Shown here piece by piece: positions 7,140 through 13,142 of a stretch of 13,142 bases of DNA; position 1 is the stretch's first letter, and each line of letters begins with the position of its first letter. The notes under the pieces are model-generated. The model ran no database searches. It was not told where the DNA came from and worked only from the letters and a program-made list of their open reading frames with translations. Where the stretch lies: positions 1-13,142 of the forward strand of contig RFUD01000021.1 of NCBI GenBank assembly GCA_009923125.1, given 5' to 3'. The DNA comes from Planctomycetia bacterium. Lineage in GTDB: Bacteria > Planctomycetota > Planctomycetia > Pirellulales > UBA1268. Made by a program: the position numbers and the translations under genes.

Positions 7140-7180
7140 CCGCCCACGAGTGGCCGACCCAAGCGGTCGCTCGTGGGCGG
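7140..7180 (+). terminator. Terminator-like hairpin downstream of recA
   Basis: CCGCCCACGAG (7140-7150) pairs perfectly with CTCGTGGGCGG (7170-7180), 11 bp. Inside, CGACC (7155-7159) pairs with GGTCG (7165-7169) around a 5-base loop, leaving a TGGC bulge. AATCGTTT follows, a mild T-rich tail. A second hairpin, GCGGAA (7177-7182) with TTCCGC (7187-7192), shares bases 7177-7180 with the first, so the two cannot form fully at once. Confidence 0.6.
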
Positions 7181-7246
7181 AATCGTTTCCGCGGGGAGTG
7201 CAGAGCGGGGGAGTGCAGGGCGTCGCGGCGGGGAACTGCGGTGCTC

Positions 7247-7283
7247 CGGAGGATTGGCGGCGTGTATAGTACGCGCTCCTCCG
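7247..7283 (+). promoter_or_regulatory. alaS promoter core within an inverted repeat
   Basis: TATAGT (7265-7270) is a good -10 box, 46 bases before the alaS ATG; no convincing -35 is seen. It lies inside nested inverted repeats: CGGAGGA (7247-7253) with TCCTCCG (7277-7283), and GCGT (7260-7263) with ACGC (7271-7274), both centred at 7265-7267. A further pair, ATTGGC (7253-7258) with GCCAAT (7286-7291), is offset. E. coli AlaRS is known to repress its own gene by binding a palindrome at the alaS promoter, so an autoregulatory operator is plausible here; the comparison is inference. Confidence 0.42.
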
Positions 7284-7316
7284 AAGCCAATTTCCTGCCC
7301 GGGAGCCGACTGCGAC

Positions 7317-9935
7317 ATGAAGGCCGATGACCTCCGCGAAGCCTATCTCGCTTTTTTCGAGTCGAAGGGGTGCATCCGCCGCCCGAGCGACGTGCTCGTG
7401 CCGCGTTGGGACCCGTCGGTCCTGTTCACACCCGCCGGCATGAATCAGTTCAAGGACCACTTCCTCGGCAAGTGCAAGCTGGAGTTCACCCGGGCGACCA
7501 CGTGCCAGAAATGCCTGCGGACCGGCGACATCGACAACGTGGGCCGCACCGCGCGGCACCACACGTTTTTCGAGATGCTCGGCAACTTCAGCTTCGGCGA
7601 CTACTTCAAGCGCGAGGCGATCCACTGGGCCTGGGAGTTCCTCACCGCCAGGAACTGGCTGGGCATCTCGCCGGAGAGGCTCTCCGTCACGGTCTACCAG
7701 GACGACGACGAGGCGTTTCGCATCTGGGCGGAGGAGGTGGGGGTGCCCGCCGCGAAGATCACGCGCATGGGCGAAGACGACAACTTCTGGCCGGCGAGCG
7801 CGCCCTCGCAGGGGCCCGACGGCGTCTGCGGCCCGTGCAGCGAAATCTTCTACCGGATGCCCGATGGCAGCGACGTGGAGATCTGGAATCTCGTGTTCAC
7901 GCAGTTCAACCGCGTGGGACCGCCGCCGGACAATCTCCGCCCGCTGCCCAGCCGCAACATCGACACCGGCATGGGCCTGGAACGCACCGCCGCGATGCTC
8001 CAGGGGGTCGATTCGAACTTCCACATCGACATCCTGCGGCCACTCGTCGAGGCGGTGGGCGAGGTCTGCCGGAAGCGGTACGTGCCGACCGACGACGACG
8101 GCCGCCGGATGCGCCGGATCGCCGACCACGTGCGGGCCTGCACGTTCGCGATCCACGAGAACGTGCTCCCGGGCAACAACGAGGAAAAGTATGTCGTCAA
8201 GCGGCTGCTCCGGCGGGCCGTGCTCGACGGCCGCCAGATGGGCATGCGTGAGGCCTTCCTGCACAAGCTGCCGGGAACGGTTGCGGAACTCATGCGCAGG
8301 CCCTATCCCGAGCTCGCGGAGACCGCCGATCGGGTCGCCGGCGTTATCAAGCGTGAGGAGGAGGCCTTTCTCGGCACGATCGACGGCGGCCTCGAGCGGA
8401 TCGAGCGGCTGTTCGCCGCCATCGAGAAGTCGGGGGCCGGCCTGGTCGGCGGGGCCGAGGCGGCGGAGCTCTACACGACCTACGGATTCCCGCCCGAGCT
8501 CCTGGAAACGCTGGCCGCGGAACGCAACTGCGCCTTCGACTGGAACGGCTTCCGCGAGGCGATGGACGCCCACGGCCAGCGGTCGGGCGCCGGCAGCAGG
8601 GTCGAGGTGTTCACTTCCGGCCCGCTCGATGCGCTCAAGAAGGCGATGCACGGATCGGAATTCGTCGGCTACGAGACGCTCGACACATCGGGCAAGGTGA
8701 TCGGCATCATCGCCCAGGACCGGCTGTGCGAGACCCTGCGGGAGGTGGGCCACGAGACGCCCGTGACCGTGGTCCTCGACCGCACGAGCTTCTACGGCGA
8801 GTCGGGGGGCCAGGTCGGCGACACCGGCACACTGACGTGGCAGGGGGGCTGCTTCGAGGTGACCGACACCCAACGCGAAGGCGGCTTCATGCTCCACATC
8901 GGCCACCTGCGGCAGGGGACGCTCGAGCTGGGGCACCTCGTCGAGGCCCACGTGGATGCCGCCCGGCGGGGGGCGATCCGCCGCGCCCATTCCGCGACGC
9001 ACCTCATTCACGCGGCCCTCCAGCACTTCCTGGGACCGCACGCGGTGCAGCAGGGCTCCAAGGTCGACGCCGACATGCTCCGCTTCGACTTCGCGCACAC
9101 CAGCGCCGTGGGGGCCGACGCCCTGCGGCAGATCGAGATCACGGTCAACGAGCACACGCTCTCCGCCGTGCCCGTCGGAGCCCGCCTGCTGCCTCTGGCG
9201 GAGGCCCGCCACGCCGGCGCGATGATGCTGTTCGGCGAGAAGTATCCGGACGTCGTGCGGATGGTGACCATGGACGGCGTGAGCCGCGAACTGTGCGGCG
9301 GCACGCATGTCTCGAACACCGGCCAGATCGGCATGGTGAAGATCACGGGCGAGGAGAGCGTGTCGGCCGGCACGCGCCGCGTGACGGCGGTCACCGGCCT
9401 GCGGGCCGTGGAGCGGCTGCGGCAGGCGGAGGGCATGCTCGCGGAGAGCGCAGCGGCGCTCAAGGTGCCGGCGGCCGAACTGCCGGCCCGCCTCGCGGCC
9501 GTGGTCAGGGAACTCAAGGATCTCAAGAAGTCGAAGGGGTCCGCGCCGGCCGGCGGCCTGTCGGTGGACGAACTGATCGCCACCGCGACCGACGTCGGCG
9601 GGACGCGGGTCGTCGTCGCCGACGCGAAGGGGAGCGACGCGGCCGCGATGCGGCAATGCATCGACCAGCTGCGGCGCAAGGCCAGCCCGATCGCGGTGCT
9701 CCTGGGCTCGAGCGAAGCCGACAAGGTGACGCTCGTCGCGGGCATTTCCCGGGAGCTCGAGGAGCGCGGCCTCTCGGCCGGCAACTGGATCCGCGATGCC
9801 GCGACGATCGTGGGCGGGAAGGGGGGCGGCCGCCCCGACCTCGCTCAGGCCGGCGGCAAGCTCGTGGACAAGTTGCCCGAGGCCCTGTCCGCCGCCCGCA
9901 CGTCGATCGAGCAGTCGCTCAAGGCTCCCGCCTGA
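7317..9935 (+). CDS. alaS: Alanine--tRNA ligase (AlaRS)
   Basis: 872 residues, close to the 876 of E. coli AlaRS. It charges tRNA-Ala and clears mischarged Ser/Gly. The class II catalytic core (1-245) has the RTGDIDNVGRTARHHTFFEM block (68-87), the CGPCSEI motif (171-177) and the DTGMGLER motif (216-223). The tRNA-recognition domain follows to about 455. The editing site has the zinc-type H558-x3-H562 and C660-x3-H664 (CGGTH) ligands. The C-terminal DHHA1 domain ends with GGKGGGRPDLAQAGG (833-847). Before CGPC there is a short insertion (SAPSQGPDGV) compared with the E. coli form. ATG 7317 is where family homology begins, with GGGAG about 12 bases upstream, a rather long spacing. The gene sits downstream of recA, as in many bacteria, but without recX. 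tpx converges 17 bp beyond the stop. Confidence 0.98.
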   Translation: MKADDLREAYLAFFESKGCIRRPSDVLVPRWDPSVLFTPAGMNQFKDHFLGKCKLEFTRATTCQKCLRTGDIDNVGRTARHHTFFEMLGNFSFGDYFKREAIHWAWEFLTARNWLGISPERLSVTVYQDDDEAFRIWAEEVGVPAAKITRMGEDDNFWPASAPSQGPDGVCGPCSEIFYRMPDGSDVEIWNLVFTQFNRVGPPPDNLRPLPSRNIDTGMGLERTAAMLQGVDSNFHIDILRPLVEAVGEVCRKRYVPTDDDGRRMRRIADHVRACTFAIHENVLPGNNEEKYVVKRLLRRAVLDGRQMGMREAFLHKLPGTVAELMRRPYPELAETADRVAGVIKREEEAFLGTIDGGLERIERLFAAIEKSGAGLVGGAEAAELYTTYGFPPELLETLAAERNCAFDWNGFREAMDAHGQRSGAGSRVEVFTSGPLDALKKAMHGSEFVGYETLDTSGKVIGIIAQDRLCETLREVGHETPVTVVLDRTSFYGESGGQVGDTGTLTWQGGCFEVTDTQREGGFMLHIGHLRQGTLELGHLVEAHVDAARRGAIRRAHSATHLIHAALQHFLGPHAVQQGSKVDADMLRFDFAHTSAVGADALRQIEITVNEHTLSAVPVGARLLPLAEARHAGAMMLFGEKYPDVVRMVTMDGVSRELCGGTHVSNTGQIGMVKITGEESVSAGTRRVTAVTGLRAVERLRQAEGMLAESAAALKVPAAELPARLAAVVRELKDLKKSKGSAPAGGLSVDELIATATDVGGTRVVVADAKGSDAAAMRQCIDQLRRKASPIAVLLGSSEADKVTLVAGISRELEERGLSAGNWIRDAATIVGGKGGGRPDLAQAGGKLVDKLPEALSAARTSIEQSLKAPA

Positions 9936-9952
9936 TTGCCGGCCGGGGGAGG

Positions 9953-10474
9953 CTACGCAAGCTTCTCGAGGGCGGCGATCGCGGCGTCGTAGTCGGGCTC
10001 GCTCGCCACTTCCTTGACGACCTGTGCGTACTGCACGACGCCCTTGGCGTCGAGCACGAACACGGCCCGGGCGAGAATCTTCAGCTCGTCGATCAGCACC
10101 CCCCAGTGGGTGCCGAAGCTGCGGTCCATGTAGTCGCTGCCGTTCCGCATCGCCTTGATGTCTTCGGCCCCGCAGAAGCGGTTCATGGCGAAGGGGAGGT
10201 CGAGGCTGACGGTGAGGGCGGTGATCTTGTCGCCGAGAGCCGCGAGACGCTTGTTGAACGTCTTCGTCTGCACCTGGCAGACCGGCGTGTCGAGCGAGGG
10301 GACGACGCTGATGATGGCGGGCTTGCCGAGCAGGTCGGCCTTGCGGATGTGCTCCATGCCGCCGGAGCCGTAGCAGGTGAGATCGAAATCGGGGGCCGGC
10401 CCGCCGACCTTGACCTCATCGCCCACCAGCGTGAGCGGATTGCCCTTGAACGTGACTGCGCCGTGCCGACCCAT
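9953..10474 (-). CDS. tpx: Thiol peroxidase (atypical 2-Cys peroxiredoxin)
   Basis: 173 residues, normal length for Tpx. It reduces hydrogen peroxide and alkyl hydroperoxides using thioredoxin. The fold motif VGGPAPDF is at 23-30. The peroxidatic Cys66 lies in SLDTPVCQVQT (60-70) and the resolving Cys101 in NRFCGAED (98-105), matching the C61/C95 pair of E. coli Tpx. An extra Cys34 is present. The N-terminus VTFKGNPLTLVGDEVKVG is typical of Tpx rather than AhpC or BCP. ATG at 10472-10474 has AGGAG eight to nine bases upstream. No signal peptide, so cytoplasmic. It converges on alaS with a 17-bp gap containing no recognisable terminator, and is divergent from the small membrane protein gene. 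Confidence 0.97.
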   Translation of the reverse strand: MGRHGAVTFKGNPLTLVGDEVKVGGPAPDFDLTCYGSGGMEHIRKADLLGKPAIISVVPSLDTPVCQVQTKTFNKRLAALGDKITALTVSLDLPFAMNRFCGAEDIKAMRNGSDYMDRSFGTHWGVLIDELKILARAVFVLDAKGVVQYAQVVKEVASEPDYDAAIAALEKLA

Positions 10475-10523
10475 GGACGTGTCTCCTGCGAAATGAGCGT
10501 GGACGAGTGATCTCCGCCGGGGC

Positions 10524-10551
10524 AGTATCGCGTCGATCGGGCGGGGGGCAA
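10524..10551 (-). promoter_or_regulatory. Candidate tpx promoter
   Basis: On the minus strand TTGCCC (10546-10551) and GATACT (10524-10529) are spaced by 16 bp, each with four of six consensus matches. The start point would fall near 10517, giving a leader of about 43 bases. The -35 resembles that proposed for recA (TTGCCG). Confidence 0.43.
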
Positions 10552-10617
10552 GTCGGGGCCATCATCCCCGCGGATCTCCGGGATCCCTGCGATCGCCACG
10601 AAATCCGGCCCGCTTGG

Positions 10618-10623
10618 TACGAT
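10618..10623 (+). promoter_or_regulatory. Possible -10 element for the membrane protein-manA unit
   Basis: TACGAT at 10618-10623 is the best -10-like hexamer ahead of the start at 10681. No matching -35 is present 16-18 bp upstream, so support is weak. Confidence 0.22.
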
Positions 10624-10680
10624 GCGGCCGCTCGCGATGGCGACCGCCCGCGGCAGGGTTCCCGGAACGGGTCACGGCGT

Positions 10681-10851
10681 ATGCGGGCGATCGGACGCTT
10701 CGGACAACTGCTCGGCCTCGGCATCCCGGTGTTCGCCGTGGTGCTGCAACTCGGCGGAAAGCTGCGGCCCAGCCAGATGCTCGTGATGCTCGTGGCGGCG
10801 GTGTGCTGCTTTTGGATCGGGAGGATCCTCGAGGGGTTCGCCCGGCCATGA
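10681..10851 (+). CDS. Small two-helix membrane protein, function unknown
   Basis: 56 residues with two predicted membrane segments (about 9-24 and 32-48) joined by a short loop containing GGKLRPS, a basic N-terminus (MRAIGRFG) and a short tail ending EGFARP. I do not recognise a named family. The reality of the gene is supported by its clean two-helix design and by the TGA stop overlapping the manA ATG in an ATGA (10848-10851), which implies translational coupling. ATG 10681 is the start at which membrane-protein-like sequence begins; the open frame extends upstream to 10507, but that part is low-complexity and unlike a protein. The ribosome site is weak (GGAACGG at 10664-10670). It may assist or be co-regulated with sugar metabolism, but nothing in the sequence shows this. 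Confidence 0.72.
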   Translation: MRAIGRFGQLLGLGIPVFAVVLQLGGKLRPSQMLVMLVAAVCCFWIGRILEGFARP

Positions 10852-11834
10852 TGCATCCGCTGCTCCTCACGCCCGTCTACCGCCGCTACCTGTGGGGCGG
10901 CCGGAGATTCGCGACGGCGCTTGGCCGCGAGCTTCCGCCCGGCGACGACTTCGCGGAGTCGTGGGAAGTGGTCGATCGTGGGGCCGACCAGAGCCTCGTG
11001 GCGGCCGGCCCACTCGCCGGACGGTCGCTCGGCGACTTGGTCCGCAACCACGGCCGTGAACTGCTCGGCGGCCATGCGCCGCTGCCGGCCTTTCCGTTGC
11101 TGTTCAAATTTCTCGACGCCTCCCGCGACCTGTCCGTGCAGGTGCACCCCGACGATGAGCGCGCCGCCAGGGCCGTGCCCCCGGACCGCGGCAAGACCGA
11201 AGCCTGGTATGTGATCGACGCGGTGCCGGGAAGCCGCATCTACGCCGGGTTGGTGGAGGGCGTGGGCCGCGACGAACTTGCCGCCGCCATCCGCGCGGGC
11301 ACATGCGCGAGCGTGCTCCACGCGTTCGAGCCGCAGTCCGGCGACTGCGTGTTCATCCCGGCCGGGACCGTGCATGCCATCGGGGCGGGCCTGCTGGTCG
11401 CCGAGATCCAGCAGTCGAGCGACATCACCTATCGGCTCTTCGACTGGAACCGCACCGGACCGGACGGCAGGCCCCGGCCGCTGCACGTCGAGGCGGGCGT
11501 CGAGGCCGTCACCCGATTCGGACCGGTCCGTCCGGTGGCCCCGCTGCTCACGGCCGATCCGGCGGTGCACCGGCTGGTGACCAGCGATTTTTTTCTGTTC
11601 GACGAGGTGCGGGTGTCCGGCACATGGGCCGTGGGCGGCGACGACGCCTGCCACGTGCTCGCCGTCCTCGACGGCACGCTCCTGCTCGAAGACCGCTGGT
11701 CGCTGCCGCCGGTCGGCCGGGGCCGGACGCTGATCCTACCGGCGTCGATCGGGCGACAGGGGATGCGGCCCCTCGACGGCGGTCCGGTCCGGATGCTGCA
11801 CGTGGCGCTGCCCACGGTGACGGCCACCAGGTGA
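10848..11834 (+). CDS. manA: Mannose-6-phosphate isomerase, type I (ManA)
   Basis: 328 residues, the short form of type I phosphomannose isomerase seen in Bacillus ManA. It interconverts fructose-6-phosphate and mannose-6-phosphate, feeding GDP-sugar and glycan synthesis or mannose use. The zinc site is intact: Gln98 and His100 in SVQVHPDD (96-103), Glu118 in KTEAWYV (116-122) and His176 in PAGTVHAIG (171-179). Arg196 in DITYRLFDW (192-200) is the active-site arginine. The N-terminal LTPVYRRYLWGGRRF is characteristic. ATG 10848 overlaps the preceding stop as ATGA; ATG 10851 directly after it is an alternative that shortens the protein by one residue. Codons for Phe248-Phe249 form a 7-T tract right after a small G/C hairpin (11573-11594). 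A TTTCC/GGAAA hairpin follows the stop at 11835-11849. Confidence 0.95.
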   Translation: MMHPLLLTPVYRRYLWGGRRFATALGRELPPGDDFAESWEVVDRGADQSLVAAGPLAGRSLGDLVRNHGRELLGGHAPLPAFPLLFKFLDASRDLSVQVHPDDERAARAVPPDRGKTEAWYVIDAVPGSRIYAGLVEGVGRDELAAAIRAGTCASVLHAFEPQSGDCVFIPAGTVHAIGAGLLVAEIQQSSDITYRLFDWNRTGPDGRPRPLHVEAGVEAVTRFGPVRPVAPLLTADPAVHRLVTSDFFLFDEVRVSGTWAVGGDDACHVLAVLDGTLLLEDRWSLPPVGRGRTLILPASIGRQGMRPLDGGPVRMLHVALPTVTATR

Positions 11835-11855
11835 TTTCCGCACGGGAAACCGGCC

Positions 11856-11884
11856 TTGGAGCCCGACAGCCCCGGGCCTAGAGT
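11856..11884 (+). promoter_or_regulatory. Candidate promoter of the small lipoprotein gene, apparently leaderless
   Basis: TTGGAG (11856-11861) and TAGAGT (11879-11884) are spaced by exactly 17 bp. The ATG at 11892 begins only 8 bases after the -10, at the expected transcription start, and no Shine-Dalgarno sequence lies in between. A CCGGG/CCCGG inverted repeat (11872-11876, 11886-11890) surrounds the -10. Confidence 0.42.
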
Positions 11885-11891
11885 CCCCGGC

Positions 11892-12149
11892 ATGTTCGCC
11901 AGGCTTCTCGCCGTCGCCGCGCTCTTCTGGTCCACGAGCGGCTGCGCGTCCCTCGGCAAGCCCGACTGGCTCGACCCCGGTCCGGCCGCCAACCAGCGCC
12001 GCAAGGCCGTCCGCTTCGATCCCTACCTCCAGGACGACATCGCTCCGTCGTCGCTGCGTCTGCCACTCATGGACGGAGCCCGCCCGCGCGACTTCATGGA
12101 GCCCGTGCCGGAGGTCCGTCGCGCGCGATGGTGGTCGCCCGTCCGCTGA
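11892..12149 (+). CDS. Small putative lipoprotein, function unknown
   Basis: 85 residues. A short basic N-terminus (MFAR) and hydrophobic stretch (5-14) lead to STSGCASL with Cys18. This looks like a lipoprotein signal, although Thr15 at -3 departs from the usual Leu. The mature part is short and proline- and arginine-rich, with KPDWLDPG (23-30), QRRKAVRFDPY (35-45), GARPRDFMEP (62-71) and a WW near the end. No enzymatic motif is visible and I do not recognise a named family. It may be an envelope-anchored small protein. ATG 11892 begins the signal peptide; an in-frame ATG at 11856 would add 12 residues that spoil it. No ribosome site precedes it, fitting a leaderless mRNA. It lies 57 bp after manA. 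Confidence 0.7.
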   Translation: MFARLLAVAALFWSTSGCASLGKPDWLDPGPAANQRRKAVRFDPYLQDDIAPSSLRLPLMDGARPRDFMEPVPEVRRARWWSPVR

Positions 12150-12195
12150 GGCATGCCATTCTCCGACGGCGGCCCCCGGAGAGCGCCGACTCGGG

Positions 12196-12201
12196 TATGA
12201 T
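12196..12201 (+). promoter_or_regulatory. Possible -10 element for the pseudouridine synthase gene
   Basis: TATGAT at 12196-12201 matches five of six consensus bases and lies 69 bases before the GTG start. No good -35 is seen. GCCGA (12185-12189) and TCGGC (12201-12205) flank it as an inverted repeat. Confidence 0.32.
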
Positions 12202-12270
12202 CGGCAGGCCGGCGTCCGCTCCCCGCGGGTCCGCACCATCGCTCAGCCCCGGCACCGAGGATCCACAGCC

Positions 12271-13142
12271 GTGCCTTCCCCCAGCCCGTCCGACAAGCCC
12301 TCGCGGATCACGTCGCGACGGCGCCCGACTCCCGTCCGGCCTGCCGCTGCCCGGCCCACCCCCTCGATTCGCGAACTGGCCGACGACGGCCTCGAGCGGT
12401 TGCAGAAGGTCCTCGCCGCCGCCGGCCTCGGCAGCCGGCGGAACTGCGAGGAGCTGATCACGACCGGCCGCGTCGAGGTGGACCGGCAGGTGGTCACGCA
12501 GCTCGGCACGCGGGTCGATCCGCGGCGGCAGGAGATCCGGGTCGATGGCGAGCGGCTGCCCGACCCGAAGCGGGTCGTGTTCATGCTCAACAAGCCGGTG
12601 GGCGTGGTGACGACCAACTACGACCCGGCGGGCCGCCCGCGGGTCGTCGACCTGGTGCCGGGCGAGCAGCGGCTGTTCGCGATCGGCCGTCTCGACCGGA
12701 TGAGCGAGGGGCTGATCCTCGTGACGAACGACGGCGAACTGGCGAACCTGCTCGCCCACCCGCGATACGGCGTGGAGAAGAAATACCTCGTGCAGGTGGC
12801 GGGCGTGCCGACGCCGGAGACGCTCGACAAGCTGCGTCGCGGCATCCAACTCGCCGAGGGCACGGCGCGGGCGCAGCACGTCACCCTCAAGTCGCAGCAC
12901 AAACAGAGCGCCGTCCTGGAGATGGTGCTCGACGAGGGAAAGAACCGCGAGATCCGACGGATGCTCGCCCAGCTCGGCCACAAGGTGCATCAACTCAAGC
13001 GGGTCGCCGTCGGGCCGCTGTCACTCGGCGGACTGCTCCCGGGGCAGCATCGGCCGCTGGCCTGGGCCGAGATCGACACCTTGCGGCGCGACGCGCTCGC
13101 GCACGTGGGGAACGCCTCGGAACGCCCGGCGGGCCGCGCCGG
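12271..13142 (+). CDS. Pseudouridine synthase, RluB/RsuA family (3' end beyond window)
   Basis: At least 290 residues, running off the right edge without a stop. It isomerises a specific uridine in rRNA; RluB acts on 23S and RsuA on 16S. A Pro/Arg-rich disordered N-terminus (1-35) precedes an S4 RNA-binding domain (about 41-87, LERLQKVLAAAGLGSRR). The catalytic motif GRLDRMSEGL is at 139-148 with Asp142. MLNKPVGVVTTN (105-116) and the C-terminal EGKNREIRRMLAQLGH (222-237) are characteristic of this family. GTG 12271 is the first possible start in the frame, with GAGGA about nine bases upstream. Length and the disordered arms favour RluB over RsuA, but I cannot separate them firmly, so no symbol is given. 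The stop codon lies outside the window. Confidence 0.92.
   Translation, partial: MPSPSPSDKPSRITSRRRPTPVRPAAARPTPSIRELADDGLERLQKVLAAAGLGSRRNCEELITTGRVEVDRQVVTQLGTRVDPRRQEIRVDGERLPDPKRVVFMLNKPVGVVTTNYDPAGRPRVVDLVPGEQRLFAIGRLDRMSEGLILVTNDGELANLLAHPRYGVEKKYLVQVAGVPTPETLDKLRRGIQLAEGTARAQHVTLKSQHKQSAVLEMVLDEGKNREIRRMLAQLGHKVHQLKRVAVGPLSLGGLLPGQHRPLAWAEIDTLRRDALAHVGNASERPAGRA

Noticed and set aside
7134..7316. N-terminal extension of alaS
   Set aside because: The frame is open but passes through the predicted promoter and its translation does not resemble AlaRS, which begins at ATG 7317.
6708..9656. A 982-codon open frame on the minus strand opposite recA and alaS
   Set aside because: It is antisense to two certain housekeeping genes, its translation is rich in His, Arg, Ala and Pro without domain character, and long antisense frames are expected in G+C-rich genes with strong third-position bias.
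1..13142. tRNA, rRNA, CRISPR array, insertion sequence, toxin-antitoxin or defence genes
   Set aside because: No cloverleaf, rRNA motif, regularly spaced repeats, transposase or defence domain could be found on either strand.

Overview
The window is a stretch of bacterial chromosome with high G+C (roughly two thirds by eye) and strong third-position G/C bias. It is almost completely coding on both strands. The gene content points to a planctomycete, most likely a Pirellulales-type lineage: a secreted subtilase with a C-terminal PEP-CTERM anchor, a secreted PQQ-repeat beta-propeller of the kind abundant in that phylum, a short Cys-anchored lipoprotein, and small uncharacterised membrane proteins among housekeeping genes. 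This assignment is inference from gene types; no rRNA is present to confirm it.

Layout. Bases 1-258 hold no convincing gene but contain a purine-rich, hairpin-rich stretch and then a promoter. A PEP-CTERM S8 peptidase (259-2082, +) runs tail-to-tail into a PQQ-like beta-propeller gene (2057-3358, -), and their 3' ends overlap by 26 bp. A short divergent promoter region (3359-3447) separates the propeller gene from a two-gene unit: a PfkB-type sugar/nucleoside kinase (3448-4350, +) and an enolase-superfamily enzyme (4405-5781, +), with a 14-bp hairpin over the kinase stop codon. Next come recA (5962-7101, +), a terminator-like hairpin, and alaS (7317-9935, +). tpx (9953-10474, -) converges on alaS. 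It is divergent from a 56-residue membrane protein gene (10681-10851, +) that overlaps manA (10848-11834, +) by an ATGA. A small lipoprotein gene (11892-12149, +) with an apparently leaderless promoter and an rluB-type pseudouridine synthase gene (12271 to the window edge, +) finish the window.

How the genes work together. RecA (recombination, SOS co-protease), AlaRS (tRNA charging), Tpx (peroxide removal), ManA (fructose-6-P/mannose-6-P interconversion) and RluB (rRNA modification) are independent core functions. The kinase and the enolase-superfamily enzyme are probably co-transcribed and may act on related substrates, which cannot be identified here. The peptidase, propeller and lipoprotein belong to the cell envelope. 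I see no mobile element, CRISPR array, tRNA or rRNA, and no clear sign of a novel multi-gene system. The most interesting signals are regulatory: inverted repeats lying on the predicted promoters of alaS, recA and the pfkB/propeller pair, hairpin plus T-tract structures inside coding sequences, and a likely leaderless mRNA.
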